Source: a virus. Taken from it: a DNA stretch of 53,974 nt. Below are positions 41,001 to 48,218 of the stretch, piece after piece. Position numbers and translations under genes: made by a program. How positions within the stretch are numbered: position 1 is the first letter of the stretch; every line of letters begins with the position of its first letter. The notes below the pieces were generated by a model. It worked only from the letters and a program-made list of their open reading frames with translations. It did no database searches and was not told where the DNA came from. The stretch is taken from the IMG/VR virus record IMGVR_UViG_3300032087_001678, positions 1 to 53,974 of that record; one strand, 5' to 3'.

Positions 41001-44000
41001 TCCATGAAGTTTTTCATTCTGTCTAATTTATCTATGCCTAATTCTTGGAATGTAGAGAATGCTCTGAATAAGTGAGACTTATCAGCATTAGTTAATAATG
41101 CTTCTACATCTAAATCAAAATCTTTTGGTGTTGTCGGTGGAGGTGTTACCCTTCTTTGGGCGATTGGCTCTTGACTACGGAGATTCCTTGTTGCTTCAAA
41201 TAGCTTACTAAGTTGTTGTATATTTGATCTCTGCTCATCCCTGGCTTGACTGTTAAGCCTGCCAGCTTCTTCGAGCTCTTGGATTCCTTGTTCTGTTCTT
41301 GTTTCATTAAAAGTTCCTAAATCGAATATTGCTTCTTGTTGTGCTGCCTCTGCAACATATAATGCATCTTCCATTGTATCAAAAACAACTGTGGCATCAA
41401 GGTAATATTTTCCGTTGTCTTCATTCAGCCATCCGCCAGCATAAACATCACGGTTCATTCTATCTGATAGTTCTTTTATGTTATCTACATAAGATTGAAG
41501 TATGTCATCATTTATTTGGTTTTGATCAACAACTATTTCTAAAGCTTTTACAGGGGCAACTGCAAAACCACTGCTGGGAGATTCTAGTGTTTCTGGATCA
41601 ATGGTAAACCCTTCTGGGTTTTGTTTGATAAAGTCTAATAAAGATGTGTTGTTTAACTGCGGTATTGCAGATCGAATACCGTCCCCATCTTCTGTTCTGG
41701 TCGCTGCTTCCACTTCATCACGGGCTTGTTGTTGCGTATCGATTGGTCCAACATCTGTTCCAGTTTCTCCTCTGGAAGGGACTGCAACACTTCCAGGGGC
41801 ACGGGATGATTGAAAAGCTCGTAATACTCTCTCATTTTTTGCTCTAGGGCTGTCAGCTGAAATTGCATCATGTAAATCCTCTATTAATTTGAATGTTATA
41901 GGAGCATTATCTTTTAAAAACTCCCTGTTAGTATAATATAAACTATACATTTGAGCGAATGTTTCAGCTTTAACCATGTCTTGAAACGAAGAAGTCATAG
42001 CATCAGTTCCCACCGCAGACATAAAACTTTGTAAAGGATATGCTAAAAATGTTGATTCAAAATAGGATCCTGAACCATCTTTAAATGGTCTATTTGTAAT
42101 TAAAGATCTGCCTCCATCAAAACCTTTTTTATACCCAAGATAAATATTTAAAGCTTCTGCAAAAACAGCACCCTTATTTTCATTAGCAATGATTGAAAGA
42201 TCTTTTGCATATGTAGAATCTAGACTCATATCTGGAATGTCTAATAATGGAGAGCTAATACTTGCTGGAGTGTAAACCGCATACGATGCTGACCTATCTC
42301 TACCAATACCATAATCTATATGATGTCCTAGTTCATGAGATAGCATGGACCTAAGTTTGATCTTGGCTCCCTGAGGCTTGTCATATTTAAAGTTAGCCAT
42401 TCCTGTAGCTGGGTTTATAAACAAGGATTGTGTTACTGGGCTATATTGTCCGTAAGGTAATGTTGGTGACTCTCTATCTAAATTAAGTGCACCTATAAAA
42501 CGCAAATCGGTAAATATATCTAATGGTAAACCTGACTTAAATAAATCTACTGTAGCAGCTGCTAAATTGTTTGCCTCTGAAAAATTAAGATCTTTAGTAT
42601 ATTTCATATGACCTGTATATATTTGTTTCTTGAGGTCTGCTGAATCAGGTGCACTTAAATTAGCATCTAAGTCTCTTATAACACCATCATGAAATCTTCT
42701 AGGATAGATAATTCTATTTCTAACCATGTCTATTTCTTCTTTGCTTCCTACATCAATTTTGTCTTTCATATAAGTAGGTGGCTTAGCTTCTATTTTGGCA
42801 TGAACATCAACTGTTTGATTGTATAACTCAGAATCTTGAGAAACTGGCTCTCCCGCCATAGCTTGTTTAGCATCTCTAGTTCCGCCGCCTAAAGGATCTG
42901 TAAATGAAAATTCTGGTTTTATATCTGGAAATTTTTGATCTATTTGATTAATTAAAGGAATATTTTTATCAACAAGTATTTCTCCCTGTACAGCGTCTTC
43001 TAACTTTATAAAATTAGAATTTATAAATGTATCAGAAATTAATTCTTCGACAGTAACGCCTTGATTGTAATTAGGATCAAACATCTTTACTACAGCTCTA
43101 TCAAGAGCTTCGTAGTTTACAGAAGAGTTGTTAACGACTGCATTAAATGACTCAATAAACTTTTCTAATTCAGGATTGTCTTTATTATTCTTAATTAACG
43201 AGTTAACTTCAGGTGAATAAACAACCTCACCAGTAGATCTAATTGATGATATAGCTCCTGAAGATATTATTGATGCCAAGAAAGAATGACCAGCAACATC
43301 TTTCAAAACTTCTGACATTGTTGGACCTTCATATAGAGGATTATTTCTATTATCGTATGCTGTTCTTAGATCTGATTGTAGGTCAAAAGCTGCTGTATTA
43401 ATTTCTTGTAAAACGCCATTAACTACTTCAAAGCCTGTATCGGCTGCAACATCAGTAAAGCCTCTTTTTAAAATATCTTTAACAGTTTTATTACCAACAG
43501 GAGACAAGTATCTAGCAATTGGAACTGCCTCTGTAGCTACTTCTAAAGCTCCTTGTATATTTCCATAAGCTAGTGCTGTTTCATGATCTTTACCTTGTCT
43601 TCGTGCTTCAGCATAGCTAAGTCCTTGGGTTTGTGCTCCAAAATACCCCAAGGTTGCTGTAGTTACTGGTGCTGTTAACCTTCCACCAGAGAGAGCATTA
43701 ACGCCCATGGCAGTTGTTATAATAGCCATTGACTCTAAACCACTTGAAACAGTTTTACCATAATCACCAAGATCTGCATCGTTTTGTCTTTTAGCAATTT
43801 TTTGGTTTATTTTTCCTATTTCTTTTAAAGCATCTGATCTTAAAGCTTCAAGCTGTTGCTCATCTCTAGCTTTTTCTTCTTTTGACATATTAGCGTATCT
43901 TTCAGCTAATATTGCTTGACTATAAGTATCGTATGAACCATCTGGCAACATTAAAGGAATTTCACCTTTCATTCTTTTGAATGCGTCTTCTGTTGCCTGT

Positions 44001-44347
44001 AACTTGAAACTTTCAAAGGCAGCTGATGCTCCATCCATAATGTTTTTAGGTATAAAAGCATCTTTGATGTAAAGTAAATTTTCAAAGAAAGCATCTGGTC
44101 TTCTTTGGTCTGCCTCAAACATAAAACCAGCTACAGGCTCACCTATAACATCAATAACTTCTCTAGCTATTTTGGATTTTACTGTGAGAGTTGGAACATG
44201 TTTTAAAGGATTGACAAAAGTAAATTGCGGTTGCTCTTCCTTTTCTTCTTCTTCCTCGAGTAGAGGAGGCTGAGGAGCGTTTAGATCAACGCTTTTTAAT
44301 GGATCATTGAAGTCAAATTCTTGTGCCACACTATAAACCTCTTTCAT
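38099..44347 (-). CDS. 2082-residue ejection/internal virion protein with HEXXH and LPD38-like domain
   Basis: 2082 residues, by size an internal protein ejected with the DNA. Hydrophobic helical segments lie near 210-250 ('GLESMAIITTAMGVNALSGG'). A zinc-metallopeptidase motif 'HELGHHIDYG' is near residue 669, preceded by 'LRSMLS'. A low-complexity linker spans about 825-880. The C-terminal third contains 'NFNRSGRLGPYVNALFVFANASVQGNVNFFRG', a pattern of the LPD38 large-polyvalent-protein domain. The end is a charged coiled coil. Such proteins form trans-envelope channels and may digest proteins or peptidoglycan during entry. The 3' end faces int. Confidence 0.85.
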   Translation of the reverse strand: MKEVYSVAQEFDFNDPLKSVDLNAPQPPLLEEEEEKEEQPQFTFVNPLKHVPTLTVKSKIAREVIDVIGEPVAGFMFEADQRRPDAFFENLLYIKDAFIPKNIMDGASAAFESFKLQATEDAFKRMKGEIPLMLPDGSYDTYSQAILAERYANMSKEEKARDEQQLEALRSDALKEIGKINQKIAKRQNDADLGDYGKTVSSGLESMAIITTAMGVNALSGGRLTAPVTTATLGYFGAQTQGLSYAEARRQGKDHETALAYGNIQGALEVATEAVPIARYLSPVGNKTVKDILKRGFTDVAADTGFEVVNGVLQEINTAAFDLQSDLRTAYDNRNNPLYEGPTMSEVLKDVAGHSFLASIISSGAISSIRSTGEVVYSPEVNSLIKNNKDNPELEKFIESFNAVVNNSSVNYEALDRAVVKMFDPNYNQGVTVEELISDTFINSNFIKLEDAVQGEILVDKNIPLINQIDQKFPDIKPEFSFTDPLGGGTRDAKQAMAGEPVSQDSELYNQTVDVHAKIEAKPPTYMKDKIDVGSKEEIDMVRNRIIYPRRFHDGVIRDLDANLSAPDSADLKKQIYTGHMKYTKDLNFSEANNLAAATVDLFKSGLPLDIFTDLRFIGALNLDRESPTLPYGQYSPVTQSLFINPATGMANFKYDKPQGAKIKLRSMLSHELGHHIDYGIGRDRSASYAVYTPASISSPLLDIPDMSLDSTYAKDLSIIANENKGAVFAEALNIYLGYKKGFDGGRSLITNRPFKDGSGSYFESTFLAYPLQSFMSAVGTDAMTSSFQDMVKAETFAQMYSLYYTNREFLKDNAPITFKLIEDLHDAISADSPRAKNERVLRAFQSSRAPGSVAVPSRGETGTDVGPIDTQQQARDEVEAATRTEDGDGIRSAIPQLNNTSLLDFIKQNPEGFTIDPETLESPSSGFAVAPVKALEIVVDQNQINDDILQSYVDNIKELSDRMNRDVYAGGWLNEDNGKYYLDATVVFDTMEDALYVAEAAQQEAIFDLGTFNETRTEQGIQELEEAGRLNSQARDEQRSNIQQLSKLFEATRNLRSQEPIAQRRVTPPPTTPKDFDLDVEALLTNADKSHLFRAFSTFQELGIDKLDRMKNFMEKLKDYLPENLKDIDIIRSTDTFYGKVKTKLDDAVDEAAVINKFLRDNNIKSETFNQFLKNLHAPERNKAINTRYSKELPQLEQALLEAKEEKDKRVIKGKITKAKNVLAKYQDSGSGIRTEDAIATLKKLGISFQRNTAKPTNKQGEKLMEAFDMYQKYLGKTREIYLENDLVSQDTIADWDASYKYYVPLVGFAVDTITDNKPSVGGRGQSLFGQIIPQAKGRTTEAGNPFSQAVVRRSEAAVLGERNEIFKELATLVREFPVEGIWKVQGAAKFKKPHKWDGKESLIAFKEEGKTKFLSIRDERLARGLDEFGINTVNPIVRVFRAMTSYLSAIYTQYSPEFIVTNFTKDYQTGIFNLMTEQGMEGGRARGKKILGKALNPKNVYKNLGVLRRGYVTKNLEEKSPEDYKMFRSFLENGGSTGYVNARDVDVIEKEMIYLSRAHDGLPINPQRLHKGISQLVGSLNNVAENVSRYSVFEAFVNEAGGIDKASKTDIAKAADLAKNLTINFNRSGRLGPYVNALFVFANASVQGNVNFFRGMVPFKFDAEGKMRYQPISKPKQYIMAGGVGFGALVAIYNTLVGGEDDDGKLWIDKIPPHKQERNLVVLLPFIEKKRVGTATWNEATNQLEGADGKPIALTIPLPYGYNLFYNMGRMAVEYSTEDLVGYKRRSEYELIRDMTGVAVGNFSPVGAAYNEDGFDLGKTLVPSVAKPWYETQINEKWTGAPVYKEQLYGSKLPKSSVKLRNTEEFYREFTQMLNKVDAPYLGIKGGGEADAGTFNISPDVLKYMMQSYLGGLYSTVERGAGTVSRLNDVMQGIERDIPLNSIPFGRIFLAEPEDYTDQYEFYGHKDFLRGTPDVEGEGIMNSYEQYEKIGEKKGDGEFKELIDFIERSGFKEDYKKADQELKIQEKRIREINKLLREAEELWKEDDRAKYFEVTNRLNAEKYQIMRSYNKAVRNILPQD
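41653..41871 (-). CDS. Candidate embedded gene inside the 2082-residue protein
   Basis: 72 codons in another frame of the same strand. The protein is well-formed: 'EQKMREYYELFNHPVPLEVLQ', then 'SLPEEKLEQMLDQSIRNNKPV' and 'RPEQKMGTVFDLQYRS'. AGAGGA lies five bases before the first ATG (eight before the second), a good ribosome site. The main frame here is a Gly/Thr/Gln/Glu-rich linker that could tolerate overprinting. It may be a true nested gene, or the trace of one captured out of frame. Confidence 0.4.
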   Translation of the reverse strand: MMQFQLTALEQKMREYYELFNHPVPLEVLQSLPEEKLEQMLDQSIRNNKPVMKWKQRPEQKMGTVFDLQYRS

Positions 44348-45899
44348 TTATGAAAGCAGTCATGAAGGCTAAATATACTTCACTATCTGCATCTTCTAAG
44401 CTGCCTTCGTATCTAGCAGCTTCCCATGCTAAAATTGCCTCATTTTTAATTTGAGCATAATTTGCTACTTTCTTACCCATTCTATAATCAAAATCTTCTT
44501 TTGAAGAATCAAATCTAAAGACTTCACCATCAGTAATATAAAAAGGTTTTTTGCCATCTGCTCTATCAGCAAGATTACCAAATTCAGCGTAAGCATTTGC
44601 TACCTCTGCTTGCAAAAGTGCAGGGTTTGCGTGTTTTTTAACAAGAGCATTTTTATACAAAGCCTCATCGCCAGGATTCTTAAATGCATAGTTTGCGTTG
44701 TCTTCTGAAGGTAGGTTAATAAATTGTTGACCTATTTCTGGATCAGCCTCATACAATGCTTTTACATAATTTGACTCACCTTGCAAACCTGTTCTTACTG
44801 ATTCTGCTTTGGTAAATATTTCACCAATATATTTTTCTTTTTCATACTTAAGATCAAAATATGTTTCTGTTTGATCTTTTACGAACCTATCATCACCTTT
44901 AAAATTTAAAGCACCTTTGCCCATTTCAATGTATGTTTTTAGCATTGATGGATTGTTTACCAGGCTCATTGCAACTTCTTTTTCAGCAGAAACTCTATCT
45001 ACCACATCTGCAACTGAAACAACTTTTGCATCATCTGCTGTTTGTGATTCTTTAATCAAGCCAGTCACATTGTCTGGCAAAAAGGATTCTACTGTTGTTG
45101 CCTCTTCATCTCCTGCAAACTTTACATTAAAGTTAGCACCAACAATCATGTTTCTTGGATCACTTTCTAATGCATTAAAATTTCCATTAAAAGACACTGA
45201 TTCTATAATTCCTTTTCTCCCGTCAGCGGCTTCAAACTGTTTGCCAGTAAAGCTGCTTAATCTTTCTTTAAATATGGTTGTTAAAACATCTGAATGATTT
45301 TGAGCAACGCCAACGAAGTCACCTTGCTCTATTAAGGGTGATATTCTTTGCCAGCCGTTCATGTAATCTTTTTCTGCAAATTTACTAAAATCTAAGGCAC
45401 CAACATTTCTTAAGTGAATCATTGGCTCTTCAAGCATACTGGCTGCTTGGACCTCATCTATTACGCCTTCTTGTAAAAGTCTGCTCGTATTTATAAATAC
45501 CATTAAAGCATCTCTTTCTTTTTGATCTTCTATTTTATTCAAGGTGTCGTCTAGAATTGCCTTATCTTTTTGTTGTACAAAGTCTGCTGATTTAAGTTTT
45601 AAAGCATTAGTTTTTAGCTCATTCATCAGATTAAATTTACCAACAGTTAGCTCTGATTCTGGAGTTGCTTCAAGTTGTCCAAGAGTCATTCCTCTTAGCT
45701 CTTTTGATTCTTTTTGAGCATCTATTGAAAGTTGCAACTCTTCTCTACGCATTTCTTCAGTTTCTAGCTGCGATGCAGAAACCTGTTCTCTTCTAACTAG
45801 GTCTCTTTCATATAGCTCGGCTTCTTTTCTTTTTCTGTCTTCATCGACCAATGCCATGTAATAGCCAAATCCATCTTTAAATCCGCTTGAAAAACTCAT
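44331..45899 (-). CDS. Internal virion / DNA-ejection protein
   Basis: 522 residues, highly helical and charged. It starts 'MSFSSGFKDGFGYYMALVDEDRKRKEAELYERDL', with coiled coils to about 160, a small globular middle ('KQFEAADGRKGIIESVSFNG', perhaps SH3-like), and a helical C-terminus. It lies between the Ala-rich ejection protein and the giant HEXXH protein, as inner-core genes do in T7- and P22-like phages. It overlaps the next gene by 17 bp. Confidence 0.65.
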   Translation of the reverse strand: MSFSSGFKDGFGYYMALVDEDRKRKEAELYERDLVRREQVSASQLETEEMRREELQLSIDAQKESKELRGMTLGQLEATPESELTVGKFNLMNELKTNALKLKSADFVQQKDKAILDDTLNKIEDQKERDALMVFINTSRLLQEGVIDEVQAASMLEEPMIHLRNVGALDFSKFAEKDYMNGWQRISPLIEQGDFVGVAQNHSDVLTTIFKERLSSFTGKQFEAADGRKGIIESVSFNGNFNALESDPRNMIVGANFNVKFAGDEEATTVESFLPDNVTGLIKESQTADDAKVVSVADVVDRVSAEKEVAMSLVNNPSMLKTYIEMGKGALNFKGDDRFVKDQTETYFDLKYEKEKYIGEIFTKAESVRTGLQGESNYVKALYEADPEIGQQFINLPSEDNANYAFKNPGDEALYKNALVKKHANPALLQAEVANAYAEFGNLADRADGKKPFYITDGEVFRFDSSKEDFDYRMGKKVANYAQIKNEAILAWEAARYEGSLEDADSEVYLAFMTAFINERGL

Positions 45900-46336
45900 T
45901 AATCAAATATCTTCTTAAGAAGATACCCTCCTGCTATTGCTAATAATACATAAGGTGCTGCTGCACCTATTGCTGCCATGGCTCCTCCACTTGCTGCGGC
46001 TCCGCCTGCTGCTGCTGTTGTAGCCGCCGTTCCTCCAGCTGCTGCCGCCGTTCCTCCAGCTGCTGCTGCTGTTTGTCCAGCAACATTTGCTGCTGTTGTT
46101 TTTGCAGCTTCTGTAACGAGAGCCTCGCCAGCTTTTCTTGCTAACATTTTTTGAGCTACTGCAATACCGCCAACTGTTCCCGCAACATTCATCATAGCTG
46201 CTTCTTTTTGTGCTTGAAGCTGCATATTTGCAATATCTGTTTGCGTTTCTAACTGTGCAGCTTTTGTTAAACCAGCTAAAGCCTGTTGCTTTTGGGTCCT
46301 GCCTACACCTATTAATCCACCTAATCCACTAGCCAC
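45899..46336 (-). CDS. Ala/Gly-rich ejection-type protein with terminal TM
   Basis: 145 residues. A helical N-terminus ('QKQQALAGLTKAAQLETQTDIANMQLQAQKEA') precedes an Ala/Gly/Thr repeat region with 'TAAAAGG' in tandem, and a C-terminal hydrophobic helix 'APYVLLAIAGGYLLKKIFD'. Low-complexity Ala/Gly proteins of this kind include P22 gp7/gp20-type ejected proteins. It overlaps the next gene upstream by eight bases. Confidence 0.65.
   Translation of the reverse strand: MASGLGGLIGVGRTQKQQALAGLTKAAQLETQTDIANMQLQAQKEAAMMNVAGTVGGIAVAQKMLARKAGEALVTEAAKTTAANVAGQTAAAAGGTAAAAGGTAATTAAAGGAAASGGAMAAIGAAAPYVLLAIAGGYLLKKIFD
46023..46064. repeat. 21-bp perfect tandem duplication
   Basis: The unit GCCGCCGTTCCTCCAGCTGCT occurs twice in direct succession (46023-46043, 46044-46064), in frame inside the Ala/Gly-rich gene, adding one seven-residue repeat. 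It is GC-rich against the genome and probably slips. Confidence 0.9.
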
Positions 46337-46829
46337 TTAATGCACTCCTTTGTGTCATAGCACTGCCGAGACCGCCAGAAAGAATTTGTTGTCTTCTTTC
46401 CCCAGCTCTCATTCGTGCAAAATTTCTTGCTGCTACCAAAGCAGATGTTTCTGATCTTTGATAGTCTCCTTGCATTTCTGGTCTAAGCTGTAAGCCATAA
46501 CCAGCCTGTCTTCTTTGTTCTTGTCCTCTAACATTAGCATATTGTCTTGCTACTGCTGCCTGTGCCCTTCCTATTTCTTCTTGTTGTAGTTCTTCAAAAC
46601 CTGTTGTCATTTGGGCAATAAGATCTTTTTCTACTGGAAAAAATCTATTTAAGTAATCTTGAAACTCAGCTTCATATAAGTCTGCTAATGTATCTTGAGC
46701 TGACTGATCGCCTTGTCTAAACGGGTTAACATAGAGATTTTGATTGTACCCCATAGGATCTCCATACATATTATTGCCATAGAAATTACCACCAAACAAA
46801 CCTCCCATATTATTATTATAAAAAGCCAT
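46329..46829 (-). CDS. Ejection-type virion protein (Asn/Gly head, helical body)
   Basis: 166 residues. The N-terminus is Asn/Gly/Tyr-rich ('MAFYNNNMGGLFGGNFYGNN'). Then come 'DTLADLYEAEFQDYLNRFFPVEKDLIAQMTTG' and Arg/Gln-rich helices ('GRAQAAVARQYANVRGQEQRRQ'). The pattern is shared with the next gene upstream and with helical virion-interior proteins. It overlaps by one base upstream. The inferred role is DNA ejection or neck assembly. Confidence 0.65.
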   Translation of the reverse strand: MAFYNNNMGGLFGGNFYGNNMYGDPMGYNQNLYVNPFRQGDQSAQDTLADLYEAEFQDYLNRFFPVEKDLIAQMTTGFEELQQEEIGRAQAAVARQYANVRGQEQRRQAGYGLQLRPEMQGDYQRSETSALVAARNFARMRAGERRQQILSGGLGSAMTQRSALSG

Positions 46830-47428
46830 TAATCTTTACCAGTTCCTGGAGCCGTTGACTGGCTTCCCCTTTGTTGTGTGTAATATCCATAACCTAAGCC
46901 TGCTGCTGTTCCAGCTGCACCCAATCCACTTGTAAATCTATTCATACTTTGCTGAGCAATAGCCTTAGATCTTTCTAAACCTAGTGCACCGACATCACCT
47001 AATCCAGCCATAGCTTGACCAGCTTGTCCTTGTCCCATAGCTACAATGTTTTGCATACCTTGATAATATCTATCTACTTGTCCTGATAATGCCTCTGCTG
47101 TTCCTCTACCCATGCCCTGTGCTTGTGCTTGTTGCATTTGAGCTGCTCTTGCTTGATATTGTCCACTTGTAGGATCTGCACCCATAGCAAAAGCTTGTTG
47201 CTGCATATTTCTTCTTGCTGCTTGGAACTCTGGTTGTTGTATAGCTGTTACAAAACCCTCAATACTTTCAAAGGCTGATGGGTCTCTCATTGCAAATACA
47301 TCTGACATATACTGATTTTCTAAAGGAACATAATACTGTTGATAAAGATTAAATCTTTGTGCTGCAATTGATGCTAATGCTTTTTGTGATTTTGTGTCTT
47401 CGATTTTTGTTGAGCCGCCGCCTGACAT
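46829..47428 (-). CDS. Ejection-type virion protein, Gln/Ala/Gly-rich
   Basis: 199 residues, starting 'MSGGGSTKIEDTKSQKALASIAAQRFNLYQQYYVPLENQYM'. A helical Gln/Ala-rich middle ('QARAAQMQQAQAQGMGRGTAEA') and 'GLGAAGTAAGLGYGYYTQQRG' follow. The N-terminus and length resemble internal proteins downstream of tail genes in marine podoviruses. It is one base from both neighbours. Confidence 0.65.
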   Translation of the reverse strand: MSGGGSTKIEDTKSQKALASIAAQRFNLYQQYYVPLENQYMSDVFAMRDPSAFESIEGFVTAIQQPEFQAARRNMQQQAFAMGADPTSGQYQARAAQMQQAQAQGMGRGTAEALSGQVDRYYQGMQNIVAMGQGQAGQAMAGLGDVGALGLERSKAIAQQSMNRFTSGLGAAGTAAGLGYGYYTQQRGSQSTAPGTGKD

Positions 47429-47832
47429 TATAATTCTTTCTCCACTATTAATAATTTAGTTTCATATCCTTTATAAGAAAGTGCTTTAGCTAAACCAACA
47501 TGAGGTGTCCAAAACTCTACTTTATTACATCCTCTTTCTTCTGCCATGTTCTCTATATAGTCCATGTATTTACTGGCTGCTTCGCCTCTCTTATCATATG
47601 CCACCCAAATCAATAACGACTTAGTTGGTTTAAACATATTAGGCTTTTCTTGTAAGATAATGAAACTTTCACAAGGTTCCTGTTCCAGATCTACATAAAG
47701 CTCTGCTATGTTGTTGACTAAAGCTGTATAAATATCTTCAGGTCTCCAATCTGGTTTGGCTTCTTTTTCTATTTCCCGAAGCCCCGCCTGGATGTAGTCC
47801 CAGTAGACTCTTACATCAACCTGTGTCAACAT
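47428..47832 (-). CDS. GNAT-fold-like internal virion protein (T7 gp13-like)
   Basis: 134 residues. 'MLTQVDVRVYWDYIQAGLREIEKEAKPDWRPEDIYTALVNN' and 'GEAASKYMDYIENMAEERGCNKVEFWTPHVGLAKALSYKGYETKLLIVEKEL' have the beta-alpha order of a GNAT acetyltransferase with 'W-x-x-x-x-x-x-x-x-x-x-x-G-Y/F' ending. A clear acetyl-CoA loop is lacking. T7 gp13 and relatives are similar small proteins needed for head or ejection assembly. Confidence 0.6.
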   Translation of the reverse strand: MLTQVDVRVYWDYIQAGLREIEKEAKPDWRPEDIYTALVNNIAELYVDLEQEPCESFIILQEKPNMFKPTKSLLIWVAYDKRGEAASKYMDYIENMAEERGCNKVEFWTPHVGLAKALSYKGYETKLLIVEKEL

Positions 47833-47872
47833 TTTTCTTGTAAGATATCACTTTTTATACTATGTATCAAAG

Positions 47873-48217
47873 CTATTCTCCTGTATCTGTAGGTGGATAT
47901 ACATAATCTATACCATAAATCATAGCTGTAAAGATAGTATTCAAATCTGACTCTTTGGTTGTAAGGATATCTGTTGCCCAACCCAAAGCAATTTCATTGG
48001 TTACAGAGTCAATATGAAGCATCTCATTGTTCTCTAAATCAGCAATTCTTGCGTATGGGCTAAATGTTACCCACTCATCTCTTGTTGCTGTAACGCTTGC
48101 ATCATCGGTTCTTGTTGCAGTTATTTTTACATGGACCTCTGTAATAACTTTTACACCATGCACCAAGTCAGCAGTTAATCTAAGAAATTCGTATTGATAA
48201 TTAAATTCATGAACCAT
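47873..48217 (-). CDS. Unknown virion-region protein
   Basis: 114 residues, beta-rich: 'FNYQYEFLRLTADLVHGVKVITEVHVKITATRTDDASVTATRDEWVTF', then 'IALGWATDILTTKESDLNTIFTAM'. It is one base from the J-like fibre gene. It is probably a small virion or fibre-linked protein. The family is unknown to me. Confidence 0.55.
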   Translation of the reverse strand: MVHEFNYQYEFLRLTADLVHGVKVITEVHVKITATRTDDASVTATRDEWVTFSPYARIADLENNEMLHIDSVTNEIALGWATDILTTKESDLNTIFTAMIYGIDYVYPPTDTGE

Positions 48218-48218
48218 A

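Noticed and set aside
41329-41847. Plus-strand frames opposite the ejection-protein linker
   Set aside because: They are antisense to a coding region with low-complexity codons and show no start signals, unlike the same-strand nested frame at 41653.
44331-47428. Curli accessory csgE or a second curlin copy among the Gly/Ala-rich genes
   Set aside because: These have no signal peptides or G-x-x-N repeats. Order and composition fit ejection proteins.
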